53,782 nt of DNA from Martinezella lusitana (GTDB lineage: Bacteria > Pseudomonadota > Alphaproteobacteria > Rhizobiales > Rhizobiaceae): the NCBI RefSeq assembly GCF_016901135.1, contig NZ_JAFEVL010000023.1, forward strand, positions 1-53,782. Direction: 5' to 3'. Made by a program: the position numbers and the translations under genes. The notes beneath the pieces are model-generated. The model saw nothing but the letters and a program-made list of their open reading frames with translations. It was not told where the DNA came from and made no database searches. Positions 35,040 through 45,642 of this stretch are shown one piece after another; the stretch's first letter is position 1, and each line of letters begins with the position of its first letter.

Positions 35040-36059
35040 ATGACCACGCTTCCACCTCTGCAGCCAGAAGGCGGGCTTAATCTTGCCTTAGCTGTGGTTG
35101 CCTCATCGAGCGCGCCGCTGTTGCTTCTCGACGGCGACCTGACGGTAATTGCTGCGAGCGCATCGTTCTATCGCGAATTCCAGATCGAGCCGGTCGAGAT
35201 ACCGAACCGAACGCTGTCGGCCCTGGGCAGCGGAGAATGGAATGTGCGGCAATTGTCTTCTTTGCTGCACGCCACCGCTACCGGAGCCGCCAATATCCAT
35301 GCCTATGAGATGGACCTCAATCGCGACGGTCAAGCATCACGGCGCCTGGTATTGAACGCGCAGAAACTCGATTACGGAGGCCCCGACCATATCCGGCTTC
35401 TTCTTTCCGTCTCCGATGTCACCGACGCCCGCCTCGCCGAAAAACTCAAGGATGATCTCTTGCGGGAGAAGGCGATCCTTCTGCAGGAGGTCCAACATCG
35501 GGTGGCAAACAGCCTGCAGATCATTGCCAGCATCCTGATGCAAAGCGCGCGAAATGTGCAATCGGAGGAGACGCGCACGCATCTGCAGTCAGCGCATAGC
35601 CGGGTGATGTCGATCGCTGCCGTCCAGCAGCAGTTGGCTGCCTCCAGGCTTGGCGACGTTCAGTTGCGGCCGTACTTTCAGCAGCTCTGCAAAAGCCTTG
35701 GCGCATCAATGATCCGGGATCCGAAGGAACTTTCCATCGAGGTCAACGTCGATGACAGCAAGACCAAGGCCAACGTCTCTGTGAGCCTCGGCCTGATCGT
35801 CACGGAATTGGTGATCAATGCTCTCAAGCACGCCTTCCCTGGCCACCGCAACGGCAAGATCGTCGTCGACTATCACTCGAACAAGACGCAATGGTCGATG
35901 TCGGTGAGCGACGATGGTGTTGGCGTTCCCGCGGACCCGGTAAGCTCCAAACCCGGTCTGGGAACAGGAATCGTCGAGGCGATGGCAAAGCAGCTCGATG
36001 CTGTGTTTACGACCACCGCCGCCACGCCGGGAACGAAGGTGTCTATCGTCCATATGTGA
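35040..36059 (+). CDS. PAS sensor histidine kinase, HisKA_2 type
   Basis: The 339-residue cytoplasmic kinase has one PAS domain (about 15-130; PLLLLDGDLTVIAASASFYR), a coiled linker, HisKA_2 with LLQEVQHRVANSLQIIASIL near residue 150, and an ATPase domain with LIVTELVINALKHAFPG, VSDDGVGVP and GLGTGIVEAMAKQL. It is the intact relative of the IS-split kinase at 16353. No receiver gene follows directly, though a broken one lies at 33479. AGGA lies about 11 bases before the ATG. Confidence 0.9.
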   Translation: MTTLPPLQPEGGLNLALAVVASSSAPLLLLDGDLTVIAASASFYREFQIEPVEIPNRTLSALGSGEWNVRQLSSLLHATATGAANIHAYEMDLNRDGQASRRLVLNAQKLDYGGPDHIRLLLSVSDVTDARLAEKLKDDLLREKAILLQEVQHRVANSLQIIASILMQSARNVQSEETRTHLQSAHSRVMSIAAVQQQLAASRLGDVQLRPYFQQLCKSLGASMIRDPKELSIEVNVDDSKTKANVSVSLGLIVTELVINALKHAFPGHRNGKIVVDYHSNKTQWSMSVSDDGVGVPADPVSSKPGLGTGIVEAMAKQLDAVFTTTAATPGTKVSIVHM

Positions 36060-36654
36060 CCAAGATCTATCATCCAATCGTACAAACAGAAATCTGACGG
36101 TCGGCAGACTAACATGTACCAGATGCGGTCATCCTTCAAAGATCAATCCATGACAATCGCGAGTGAGGCTCAACCTGCCTATCGGTGGTGCTCCGCTCAA
36201 GTTTGCGCCGGAAAATGAGTTCGTGGGATTTTCGGCTGACAGGATGACCAGAAGAATTTTCCTGGAGCAGCGTCCTCGTTTCAACGGTCTCTGGCATTGG
36301 TCAAGCGCGACCAGATCCGATCCCCGTTCGAGGTGGAGTACCAAAGTCATACCGTATCAGCGCAATTAGAGAATGACATTCGGACCGATCGGGTATTTTG
36401 ATCAATGTCCAAAGTGTATCGAGACCACGCCAGTGTTGGGCGGCCCCGACGGCTGGAGCCAGAACCCGCTTTGGTGTGTTCGAATGAAGTAATTGCGCCG
36501 CCCTCCACATTTTAGCGGGCGTAACAGCCTACAGGTCGATCTCAACGCCACTGCGACATGGCGCGCATAGGGCGATCGCGGTAGAGGTTGTTAAGAGACA
36601 ATGATACGTGATCCATTGCGATGAGATTTGCAGGGGAGCCGGGAGGCAACGCAA
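36060..36654. other. Intergenic, no recognisable gene
   Basis: About 600 bases were read in six frames without a credible gene or RNA. Possibly degraded coding sequence. Confidence 0.4.
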
Positions 36655-36927
36655 TTGGACACGGAGAAAGCCGAGCTTGCCGCGGCGATGTTATCGGCGA
36701 TGGCCAATCCAATAAGGCTTTCAATTCTTATTTTTCTCGCCGACGAAGAGTTCTCCGTCAATGCCATTGCGTCGCATATGGGGATAAGCGGTTCATCAAC
36801 CTCTCAGCACTTGGCAAAGTTGCGAACGCAACGCCTGGTGACGGCCCGCAAGGAGCGCCAGGTGGTCTATTATTCCTGTCACTCAAAGGCAGCACACGCG
36901 CTGCTGCGAACATTGGATGACATCTAA
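36655..36927 (+). CDS. ArsR family regulator, NolR-like
   Basis: The 90-residue protein is a winged-helix ArsR repressor. It resembles rhizobial NolR: AAMLSAMANPIRLSILIFLA, EEFSVNAIASHMGISGSSTS and QHLAKLRTQRLVTARKERQ. No cysteine pair of the metal-sensing ArsR type is present, so it probably is not a metal sensor. The TTG at 36655 is preferred because GGGAGG lies eight bases upstream; another TTG at 36628 lacks one. Target genes are unknown. Confidence 0.85.
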   Translation: MDTEKAELAAAMLSAMANPIRLSILIFLADEEFSVNAIASHMGISGSSTSQHLAKLRTQRLVTARKERQVVYYSCHSKAAHALLRTLDDI

Positions 36928-37739
36928 TTCGAATAGTTCAATTGATCACGCCTCCCGGGCTCGTCGCAAATTTCAAGCTTCATGGTCTGATTCATCCTAT
37001 TTTCGACGGGTGTGGAGTCCGTTGACCGCCCGTTCGGGTAGGTTAAGTAAACCGTCGGTAGCTGGTAGAATAATTGCTACCGGTTTGGATGCCACCCCCG
37101 ATCCGGCTATTGCAGCGTCCGACGAGACTATGCCCCCAAGCGGTGTCGTCGGACGCCCCCTGCACAATCAGTCGCCAGATTATCGCAAGACTCGAAAACG
37201 AATATGTCGAGTCGGTTGAGCGCCACAAGAACGGCCGCCCTCGCATTCTTCGCATCAGTCTTCTCCACGGGGGCGTCCAATGACGCTTGCGATCACCCTA
37301 TTTTTGTCACCCGGATGCTGTCGATCCTGTCGGCAACGCAGGCCCTTTCGGCTGGGACACCGACTATAAATTTGTCCTTGCCGACATTTCCCGGGGCAGA
37401 TCGCCGCCACGGGCAAAGCTGCGGCGGAAAACGGTGACGCGGCTGGCCGATATGGTTGATGGCCCAATTCTATATCCACTAATCCCTATGGATTACACTC
37501 CCCAGCTGTAGAATTGCGTGACAACGCCTCCAGAATATTATTTATATATCTTAATGTACTCAATAAATATATTGAATCATAAGTAACGATCTGCAATAAC
37601 ACAAACGAGAATAAGGGGAGCGACAGGCGATAGGAAGCAATGTTTCGATTTGGGCGAGTGCTTTGCTATCGAAAAAACAGAACTATTCGGGCGGTTACAA
37701 GAAGAACAAAGGCCACACTAAAAGTTGGGGGTATAGGCC
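36928..37739. other. Long intergenic with AT-rich segment
   Basis: No convincing gene. The part 37530-37610 is much more AT-rich than its surroundings and holds an imperfect palindrome at 37560-37575 (TCAATAAATATATTGA). It may hold the promoter and operators of the LuxR-type gene. Confidence 0.4.
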
Positions 37740-38507
37740 ATGAACGGACAGCCATTAACGAATGAGAAATTCGCTTCAGAAACAGCGGCGCGCATCATTT
37801 CAGTTCGAACACCGGATTCATTGAGGCCGCTTGTTGCCTCAGGCATCGCCGGCGCGGCGGAATCAGAGGACTATGTCCTTCTGATCGATCCCAGGGCGCT
37901 GGGTCGCGAGTATTTTTCAAGAAGTCTCACAGACTATGACGACAGCATGAATATCGTCACCGTAGCGTCGTTCGAGGAATGGCAGATACGGGACATGCAG
38001 GTCGCACCGTCAGCCATTCTCTTCATGATTGGCGGACGCAAGGTTTCCGACTCCGAAATCAGCACGAAGATTTGCGCCTTGGTGGAGAGATTCAAGGCGA
38101 GTCCCGTGATCGTCGGCGCCGACAGCGACGAGCTCGCACAGCTTTTGCAAGCACTGGAATGCGGTGCTCGCGGCTATATTCCGACCAGTGTCGACGTCAA
38201 GGTCGCAGCGGAAGCCGTGGCCCTCGCCCGTGCTGGAGGTGTATTCGTGCCTGCCAGCAGCATCCTGGCTGCCAAGGAGGCACTCGCCCCCGTCGCAAGC
38301 AGGAGCTGCAGCCTCGACACTCTGTTTACTCCGCGAGAGGTCATCGTTGCTGAGGCGCTGAGGCGCGGCAAGGCAAACAAGATCATTGCCTATGAAATGG
38401 ACCTTTGCGAGAGCACCGTGAAGGTTCATATCAGCAACATTATGAGGAAGCTCAATGCGACGAACCGCACGGAAGTTGCCTACAAGATCAGGGAACTCGT
38501 GCAGTAA
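37740..38507 (+). CDS. LuxR-type regulator with degenerate receiver
   Basis: The 255-residue protein ends with a clear GerE/LuxR HTH: LFTPREVIVAEALRRGKANK, then STVKVHISNIMRKLNATNRT. The N-terminal part has receiver-like order (VLLIDPRALGREYFSRSL, ALECGARGYIPTSVDVKVAA), but the phospho-acceptor position reads ILFMIGGRK without Asp, and the conserved Lys is replaced (GYIPTS). It is therefore probably not phosphorylated and may respond to a ligand or act constitutively. It stands alone behind an AT-rich region. Confidence 0.88.
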   Translation: MNGQPLTNEKFASETAARIISVRTPDSLRPLVASGIAGAAESEDYVLLIDPRALGREYFSRSLTDYDDSMNIVTVASFEEWQIRDMQVAPSAILFMIGGRKVSDSEISTKICALVERFKASPVIVGADSDELAQLLQALECGARGYIPTSVDVKVAAEAVALARAGGVFVPASSILAAKEALAPVASRSCSLDTLFTPREVIVAEALRRGKANKIIAYEMDLCESTVKVHISNIMRKLNATNRTEVAYKIRELVQ

Positions 38508-38700
38508 CGCTTTCATCGCGCCGGCGAGCTTTGGTTACGGAACGGCCTCGGTCGAAGCGCTCTGCCGCATCGCTGCCGATCGCGGCCTGCCGGTCGACAT
38601 GCATTGCGACGAGACCGACGATCCGATGTCGCGCCATATCGAAACCCTGGCGGCGCAGACGATCCGTTTCGGGCTGCAGGGCCGTGTTTCCGGATCGCCG
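38508..38700 (+). pseudogene. codA: Cytosine deaminase fragment
   Basis: Directly after the LuxR-type gene one frame reads ALCRIAADRGLPVDMHCDET, DDPMSRHIETLAAQTIRFGL and QGRVSGS, the middle of CodA-type cytosine deaminase, including the DMHCDE metal/substrate motif. Both ends are missing. It looks like a fragment joined here by recombination. Confidence 0.7.
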
Positions 38701-38895
38701 GGTCCGTCCGCCGGTCGCCGGCCCACTATCGCGGCAAAGCCGGTCCGCCTGAGGAACTGTTCCGACGATCCGGCGTTATGGTATTCGTTCCAAGCGTTCG
38801 CGGGGATGGTACATGCAGTGGACACCCATTCTGAATTACCGCCTATTAGCATGCACGCCGCGCCTTACGGCTTGCTGCGATGCGAGTGCTAACCG

Positions 38896-40047
38896 ATGAG
38901 CGCCAAGGACCGCGATTCTCTTCTGATCGCCCGGCGCAACCTCAAGATGGCACGGTCCCCGGAAGCCTACATCAGGGGGACGACCAGACTATTTTATGAA
39001 TGGCTCGCCCGACACTCGCTCTCGGTTCCTGAGGGACCGGCCGTCTGGATCTGTGGTGATTGTCATCTGGGCAATCTCGGGGGCATTGGCGGATCGCAAC
39101 GGCGACGTTGGCGTTCAGGTCAGGGATTTTGATCAAGCTGTCATTGGCAATCCTGCTCACGATCTCATAAGGCTGGGGCTTTCTCTCGCCTCCGCCGCGC
39201 GGGATTCTGACCTTCCTAGTGTGACCACTGCGAGAATGCTGGACGCCCTGATTGGTGGTTATGAATCCGCATCCGGGGGAGTCAGGCGCACACACCGCAC
39301 CTGCGCCAACCGAAGGACATCAGAAAGCTTGTTAGCCATTCATTGCGTAGGCGCTGGCGAGATCTCGCAATGGAGAATTTTCAAACGAAACACCCCTTGC
39401 TTCCCCGCAGGTCCGAACGCGCCGCGGTTCTTGCGCTTTGCCGGCAGAGGAAACTGGGGGAAATCATCCTTGGGTCGGAAAAGCTGCAAAAGTCTGGCGA
39501 TCAGACCGTGCTTGACGCAGCTTACTGGGTCAAGGGCTGCAGTTCGCTCGGCCATCTGCGATGCGCGGTTTTGGTTGCTCATGGCAAGCACCGGCCGGTT
39601 TCGTTGCTTGATATCAAGGAGGCAAAGGGTGCCGCCGCCCCTTCGGCGGCCGGATCCGGAATGCCGCGCGATGATGCCGAAAGGGTCGTTGCGGGAGCAA
39701 AGGCCCTGTCGCCCAATCTCGGCAACCGCATGGTTGCGGCAAGGGTAATGGACAAGGCTGTGTTCGTTCGCGAGATCGCGCGCCAGGATATGAAAATCGA
39801 CCTCGGACGTCTTGGCGCAGAGGAACTCTGCGAGATCGCCCGCTATCTCGGCGGGGTCGTGGGGCTTGCTCACGGTCGGCAGATGGGCGAGCACGAGTGG
39901 CGTTCGTGGACCGGCGAACTTAGCGGCGTGCGCAAGAGAAAGCCGGATGCACCGTCGTGGCTCTGGACGTGTGTAACCGAGCTCCCGTCGATCCATGACA
40001 AATCCTATCTCGAACATTGTCGGCAATTCGCGCTCGAACATCACTAG
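38896..40047 (+). pseudogene. DUF2252 family protein, frameshifted
   Basis: Three frames together give a DUF2252 protein. First from ATG 38896: LKMARSPEAYIRGTTRLFYE and VWICGDCHLGNLG. Second: ADRNGDVGVQVRDFDQAVIG and NPAHDLIRLGLSLA. Third: LRQPKDIRKLVSHSLRRRWR through MVAARVMDKAVFVREIARQD to the stop at 40047. The frame changes fall at runs of five G (39079-39083 and near 39275-39279). DUF2252 proteins have a kinase-like fold; their role is not known. Confidence 0.78.
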
Positions 40048-40548
40048 CCGCAGCGACCCTGCCGAAACAGGCACCGATCATGTAACGCGTGGGATCGCCC
40101 CGCCGATAGAGCTTGTCGCGTCAATGGAGTAAACCGCCATCCACCGGCCCGGTCCGTTACGTCGGTCGATCGACCTTCTCAACGCTTTCCGATTGCCGAC
40201 CCCAGCGGCATTATGGGAGGCTCGCTGCAATCGATCTCACGCGGGCGGCAGCAACCAGCGCGAGATTGATCGGAGTTGAAGGTTTGCCCCGACTTCGCGG
40301 CTATCTAAATTCTCGGTGAGCTCTCACGCCTTGGAAATTTTGTGCATCGGCCGGGATGCTATGGCAGTTGCCAAGTCGACGAAACAGTTCGCTGGGTCGA
40401 GAGTATGGTTCGTCATCTACCAACGCGCCGATCGAGTCACCACGTCGACTGGCCGCCGAAGCTGCATGCCCTAAGCCAGAACCGCTGGCCCCATCGCCAT
40501 CGCATTGTTGGCTGCCTGCTGCAACATGTTTTGCATCATCGGTCGACC
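40048..40548. other. Intergenic, no recognisable gene
   Basis: Several overlapping open frames, none with a family resemblance or good start. Possibly degraded sequence. Confidence 0.35.
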
Positions 40549-40846
40549 TCATCGCACGTGCAGATCCCGGTCGCGCTGCAGGCGCGAGGCGGCGATGGCA
40601 TTGGCATCCGGTGCGAGAAGATCATGTTTTTCGGCAAAGGCGGCAAACAGGCCGCGCGGTCTCGGGTTCGATTTCTCCACGAAGCGCGGCACCACAGGCC
40701 TTCAGAGCAATCGAAGGTGCTGTGTCCCTCAGCGAGGCCGGCCATTCGACGAGATGCCGGTACGCGTCCATCACGCCGCGAACCTCCGCCGGAAAACCAA
40801 GGCCGACAAGAATGGAAACAGGCTGCCTGAACATATCGGGTTTCAT
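40549..40846 (-). pseudogene. DUF982 family protein, frameshifted
   Basis: From ATG 40846 (GGAG nine bases upstream) the frame gives MFRQPVSILVGLGFPAEVRG, DAYRHLVEWPASLRDTAPSI and LKACGAALRGEIEPETAR, the DUF982 pattern. It then breaks at about 40650, and the family tail (AAFAEKHDLLAPDANAIAAS) follows in another frame to TGA at 40549. A loss of two bases explains it. The family is common in rhizobia; function unknown. Confidence 0.72.
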
Positions 40847-40918
40847 CGCTCTCTCCTTCCCAACCCGGAATGTTTGGGCGCCGTAGCCACGGCGCCCACG
40901 TTCTGCGCACAATGCGGG

Positions 40919-41392
40919 TCAAGCCGCCTTGTGCGCTTCGATCTGCGCGGTAGCAGCAGACGTCAAAGCGGAAGTGCTCTGAATCGAGATTTTCCGCGGC
41001 TTCAGCTCTTCCGGGATCTCACGAACCAGATCGATCGACAGGAGACCATTGTTGAGGTCTGCCCCGCTCACCCTGACATGGTCGGCAAGCTCGAACCGGT
41101 GTTCGAACGGCCGGCCGGCGATGCCGCGATGCAGATAGCCGTCAGCGGAGGCTTCCTGCTTCTTTCCGGTGACGGTCAGGAGATTGGACTGGAAGGTGAT
41201 GTCGAGGTCGTCCTGCGCGAAGCCCGCTACCGCGATCGAGATCCGGTAGCTGTCGTCTCCGGTTTTGACGATGTCATAGGGTGGCCAATCGCTGATCGAT
41301 CGGGCGCGCTGGGCATTTTCGAGAAGATTGAAGACCCGGTCGAAGCCGACGCTCGAGCGGTATAGCGGTGCATAGTCGTACGATGTTGCCAT
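40919..41392 (-). CDS. hsp20: Small heat-shock protein Hsp20/IbpA
   Basis: The 157-residue product is an alpha-crystallin-type chaperone that holds unfolded proteins: VGFDRVFNLLENAQRARSIS, PPYDIVKTGDDSYRISIAVA, the core end LADHVRVSGADLNNGLLSID and the C-terminal IxI-like motif KISIQ. ATG 41392 is preferred since AAGGAGG lies eight bases upstream; ATG 41398 would leave only two bases. A ROSE-type RNA thermometer covers the ribosome site, and an RpoH-like promoter lies upstream. Confidence 0.94.
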   Translation of the reverse strand: MATSYDYAPLYRSSVGFDRVFNLLENAQRARSISDWPPYDIVKTGDDSYRISIAVAGFAQDDLDITFQSNLLTVTGKKQEASADGYLHRGIAGRPFEHRFELADHVRVSGADLNNGLLSIDLVREIPEELKPRKISIQSTSALTSAATAQIEAHKAA

Positions 41393-41394
41393 AG

Positions 41395-41480
41395 CCATAT
41401 CCTCCTTGAAGCAACATGGGTACGGAAGCGCCGAAAGACGCGCTTCCAGCAAGGCCAGCCCTTTCTTCAGCGGCTGGCAG
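41395..41480 (-). ncRNA. ROSE-type RNA thermometer of hsp20
   Basis: Read on the minus strand, three hairpins follow: GCCAGCC/GGCTGGC (41454-41478), GGAAGCGC/GCGCTTCC (41424-41447) and a last one at 41395-41419 where TTGCT faces AGGA of the ribosome site with one bulged G. That pairing, U-A, U-G, bulge, C-G, U-A, is the diagnostic ROSE arrangement known from rhizobial small heat-shock genes. Heating would open it and allow translation. Confidence 0.82.
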
Positions 41481-41486
41481 CAATCG

Positions 41487-41515
41487 AATTGGTTTTTCAA
41501 AGTTTCGGATTCAAG
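41487..41515 (-). promoter_or_regulatory. RpoH-like heat-shock promoter of hsp20
   Basis: On the minus strand CTTGAA is followed after 17 bases by CCAATT, similar to alphaproteobacterial RpoH promoters (CTTG ... CCATNT). It would start RNA just before the first ROSE hairpin. The groES promoter candidate has the same layout. Confidence 0.5.
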
Positions 41516-41610
41516 AGCGGCGACTGAAATTTTTGCTCACACAATCGCTGGCGATCGGACTCTTTGGCCTTCGCAACATCCGCGTCCGGATGAAGACCGT
41601 CATCCGAGCC

Positions 41611-41883
41611 TCAGTGCAGCTCGAACTCGCCTTCGAGGCGGCGCCATTCATTCGGTCCGACCAGGCGCTGGTGGCTATAACGGACCGAATGCAGCGGCCC
41701 ATCGAGCGAGGCTTGCCAAAAATCGAGGAACTTGTGCATTTCGGGAAAATCGGGCGCCAAATCGTAGCCTTGCCAGAGATAGGTCTGCAGGATGCTCTCA
41801 AAATCGGGGATGCGGTAAAGGATATGCGCGGTGGTGAGTCCATAGCCTTTGAGCTGACGCTCCAGATCCGATGAAAATTGCAT
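41611..41883 (-). CDS. usg: Usg family protein
   Basis: The 90-residue product matches the small Usg family of Rhizobiales: LERQLKGYGLTTAHILYRIP, LQTYLWQGYDLAPDFPEMHK, FLDFWQASLDGPLHSVRYSH. The name comes from a gene beside trp genes in some species; the function is unknown. A perfect EcfG promoter lies upstream at 41949-41974, so here it is likely stress-controlled. Confidence 0.9.
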   Translation of the reverse strand: MQFSSDLERQLKGYGLTTAHILYRIPDFESILQTYLWQGYDLAPDFPEMHKFLDFWQASLDGPLHSVRYSHQRLVGPNEWRRLEGEFELH

Positions 41884-41948
41884 GCTTCATCTCCGTTTCA
41901 TGACAGTCGAAAAGGCCGCAAAATTCTACGGCCATCTACGGATTTCTG

Positions 41949-41974
41949 AACGCAAGAACTCTGTTTGTTGTTCC
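41949..41974 (-). promoter_or_regulatory. EcfG/RpoE2 promoter, usg gene
   Basis: On the minus strand GGAAC-N17-CGTT is a perfect consensus match, ending 65 bases before the usg ATG. It lies 12 bases from the CIRCE element of the divergent groES gene. Confidence 0.75.
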
Positions 41975-41985
41975 TTTCCAGCACG

Positions 41986-42012
41986 TTAGCAGCCACTTCA
42001 TACGAGTGCTAA
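41986..42012. promoter_or_regulatory. CIRCE-like operator of groESL
   Basis: TTAGCAGCC, nine bases, GAGTGCTAA. The right half is the perfect CIRCE half-site and the left half differs at two of nine positions. CIRCE is bound by the HrcA repressor. It lies between usg and groES, 146 bases before groES. Confidence 0.8.
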
Positions 42013-42024
42013 TTTTTTCGTCCT

Positions 42025-42053
42025 CTTGAAATCGAAAAATCGCCAAACCAGAT
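42025..42053 (+). promoter_or_regulatory. RpoH-like promoter of groES
   Basis: CTTGAA-N17-CCAGAT has the same spacing as the element before hsp20. It lies downstream of the CIRCE-like site and about 105 bases before groES. Confidence 0.45.
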
Positions 42054-42157
42054 CATTTTGCGCAAGATGCTCGAGCGAGGTTTTGCACCCGCCCGGATTG
42101 GTCGTCCGGTCCGGCTGGGGAACAACGTCAATATTGTTTGTCCCATTGAAGGAAGAC

Positions 42158-42472
42158 ATGTCGTTCCGACCGTTACATGATCGTATTCTTGTCCGCCGGG
42201 TTGAGTCCGAAGAGAAAACCAAAGGCGGCATCATCATTCCGGATACTGCCAAGGAAAAGCCGCAGGAAGGCGAAGTCATCGGCGTCGGTCCTGGCGCACG
42301 CAACGAGGCCGGCCAGCTCCAGGCGCTCGACGTCAAGGCTGGCGATCGCATCCTGTTCGGCAAATGGTCCGGCACCGAGATCAAGATCAATGGCGAAGAC
42401 CTTCTGATTATGAAGGAAAGCGATGTGATGGGCGTTATCGAGGCCCAGGCAACGCAGAAGCAGGCCGCGTAA
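42158..42472 (+). CDS. groES: Co-chaperonin GroES
   Basis: The 104-residue protein is GroES, the lid of the GroEL folding chamber: [20 protein letters not shown], the mobile loop [20 protein letters not shown], and [15 protein letters not shown]. The start ATG has GGAAG closely upstream. It forms an operon with groEL 50 bases on. Rhizobia often carry several groESL copies; this would be an accessory one. Confidence 0.97.
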   Translation: MSFRPLHDRILVRRVESEEKTKGGIIIPDTAKEKPQEGEVIGVGPGARNEAGQLQALDVKAGDRILFGKWSGTEIKINGEDLLIMKESDVMGVIEAQATQKQAA

Positions 42473-42510
42473 AGCGCTGCCAATCACCAGTCGAACTTGC
42501 TGCCTATTGA

Positions 42511-44151
<1,641 letters not shown>

Positions 44152-44160
44152 GCGATAAAG

Positions 44161-44191
44161 GTGGCCCGTCCCATCCGCCGGGGCGGGCCAC
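44161..44191 (+). terminator. Stem-loop after groEL
   Basis: GTGGCCCGTCCC and GGGGCGGGCCAC pair over 12 bases with one T-G wobble and a seven-base loop. It begins nine bases after the groEL stop. The T-run is weak (ATTT), so termination may be partial. Confidence 0.65.
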
Positions 44192-44205
44192 ATTTGGAGG
44201 GATAG

Positions 44206-44430
44206 ATGACGTTAAACCTGCCGTCGAAAGAGGATGCGCGTTTATGCGCTGATGTCGTAAAGGAAGTTGCCCGTGCCAGGGGCATCGTCCGAGACCCAGC
44301 GGCTATCGGAAGACTGACGACAGCTGTCGCCACACTATACAACAGAGGTATGCGCGATCGCGACCAGCTTCTGACGGCCGTCATGGAATCTTCCAATGCG
44401 CCGCCCGACTTCGCCTCGGAGCGAGCCTAG
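44206..44430 (+). CDS. Hypothetical small protein
   Basis: The 74-residue product is helical and charged (LPSKEDARLCADVVKEVARA, DPAAIGRLTTAVATLYNRGM). I do not know its family. GGAGGG lies six bases before the ATG, and it follows groEL closely, so it may be co-expressed when the stem-loop is read through. Confidence 0.62.
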   Translation: MTLNLPSKEDARLCADVVKEVARARGIVRDPAAIGRLTTAVATLYNRGMRDRDQLLTAVMESSNAPPDFASERA

Positions 44431-44495
44431 AAACACGAGGATTTTAAGTCTCACAAAAAAACCTGGGGCCATCGATCTATCTTTGGAGCCAAGCA

Positions 44496-44918
44496 ATGAG
44501 AAAGGAAAGCACTCCCAATTCCATACCAGAGCAAGCCACGGCAGCAATCAGTGCTGCACATCTGCTTCATCCGGCTATGCACTTCGATCATCCAAAGGAC
44601 GTCCTGGCGGCCGACCATATCGGCAATGACGAGAAGCGTGCGATTCTCGCGTCGTGGGCATCGGACATATCCGCAAACGAATCGGCACCCGCGCTTCGCC
44701 TTTATCCGGGGACGGACAAGGCGGTTTCATACGATGAGATCATTGAAGCGCTTAAGACGTTGGACAGAGATGATGTGAACGCTGAAGAGCAAAGCTCGTC
44801 CGATTCCATCAACGTTCACGGAAGCCGTCACAGGAGACCACAACCGCGCCGGTTTGGTGGCCTTGGCCTATGCAGCTACTGGAGAGGAGGCCGCCGTCGT
44901 GAGCCGTTCGAGATCTAG
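44496..44918 (+). CDS. Hypothetical protein
   Basis: This 140-residue protein has a conserved-looking middle (HPKDVLAADHIGNDEKRAIL, ASWASDISANESAPALRLYP, AVSYDEIIEALKTLDRDD) seen in uncharacterised rhizobial proteins, and an Arg/Gly-rich tail. It lies in a run of stress genes. Function is unknown. A perfect hairpin at 44966 ends the transcript. Confidence 0.65.
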   Translation: MRKESTPNSIPEQATAAISAAHLLHPAMHFDHPKDVLAADHIGNDEKRAILASWASDISANESAPALRLYPGTDKAVSYDEIIEALKTLDRDDVNAEEQSSSDSINVHGSRHRRPQPRRFGGLGLCSYWRGGRRREPFEI

Positions 44919-44965
44919 ACAATATCCTGACATGCGGGGTGGCTCTTGCCGGCGCGAGGTCGCAA

Positions 44966-44993
44966 GAAGCCCCGCATTTGATAGCGGGGCTTC
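44966..44993. terminator. Convergent terminator hairpin
   Basis: GAAGCCCCGC and GCGGGGCTTC form a perfect ten-base stem with an eight-base loop. It lies between the convergent genes ending at 44918 and 45014. T-runs are weak on both sides. Confidence 0.7.
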
Positions 44994-45013
44994 CTGTTCA
45001 ATTCTGCGGTAGC

Positions 45014-45616
45014 CTACAGACGATTGGTCCGGTAGCGCTCGGCGGCAATCTGCTCAGGCGTGTACGGATCGGCCGTTTCGTCGAAACGGGTCCAACCCTG
45101 CTCGACGTAGCTGGCCCGGCGGGCCGCTACGTCGACGCGCCGCGAACCGTTGAGGATCGTTTCGGCCGAGGCGGCGCGGCTTTCATCGACGCGTGCGGTC
45201 ACCACCGACCCGCCGCGACGGAGGCCTTCCGCGTAGAAATTGGCATCCTCTTCCGGAACGCCAGACTCGACCATAGCGCCGACAATGCCGCCGACGGCGC
45301 CGCCGGCAACCGCACCGGCGACAGCACCTGCAGCCGTCGCAGCAAGCCAGCCGGCTGCGACGACGGGGCCGACGCCGGGGATCGCAAGCATGCCGAGACC
45401 CGTCAGAAGGCCGCCTGCGCCGCCTGCCAAAGCGCCGATACCAGCACCTGTGCCGGCGCCTTCCGAAGCGCGGCTTCCCTGTCCTTCAACGTCGACGCCG
45501 TTTGCCTTGTTGGTGACAATGCTGATGTCGTCCGAAGGTATGCCGGCATCTTCAAGTGCGGTGACGGCTGCCTTGGCGTCGTCGTAGCTATCATAGAGTC
45601 CTGTGATCGTTCTCAT
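45014..45616 (-). CDS. YflT-like general stress protein
   Basis: From ATG 45616 the 200-residue product begins with MRTITGLYDSYDDAKAAVTA, the heat-induced YflT-type alpha/beta domain, followed by a long glycine/alanine-rich stretch (about residues 50-115) that looks like glycine-zipper membrane helices, and a charged C-terminus. GGAGG lies eight bases upstream of the ATG. It follows the PepSY gene by 26 bases in one operon and probably shares its EcfG-like promoter. Confidence 0.82.
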   Translation of the reverse strand: MRTITGLYDSYDDAKAAVTALEDAGIPSDDISIVTNKANGVDVEGQGSRASEGAGTGAGIGALAGGAGGLLTGLGMLAIPGVGPVVAAGWLAATAAGAVAGAVAGGAVGGIVGAMVESGVPEEDANFYAEGLRRGGSVVTARVDESRAASAETILNGSRRVDVAARRASYVEQGWTRFDETADPYTPEQIAAERYRTNRL

Positions 45617-45642
45617 TGCAATATCCTCCGTGTTTTTTTGGA

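Noticed and set aside
38896..39132. Stand-alone 78-residue protein
   Set aside because: Its sequence is the N-terminus of DUF2252, which continues in the next frames, so it is part of a broken larger gene.
41393..41500. In-frame extension of Hsp20 to a 193-residue protein
   Set aside because: The extension lies in the ROSE thermometer and the real start has a strong ribosome site; the reading frame is accidental.
44801..44918. Arg/Gly-rich tail of the 140-residue protein as a frameshift product
   Set aside because: Possible, but I cannot name a family tail in another frame to support it.
45014..45587. Plus-strand open frames opposite the YflT-like gene
   Set aside because: They are shadows caused by the Ala/Gly-rich coding sequence on the other strand.
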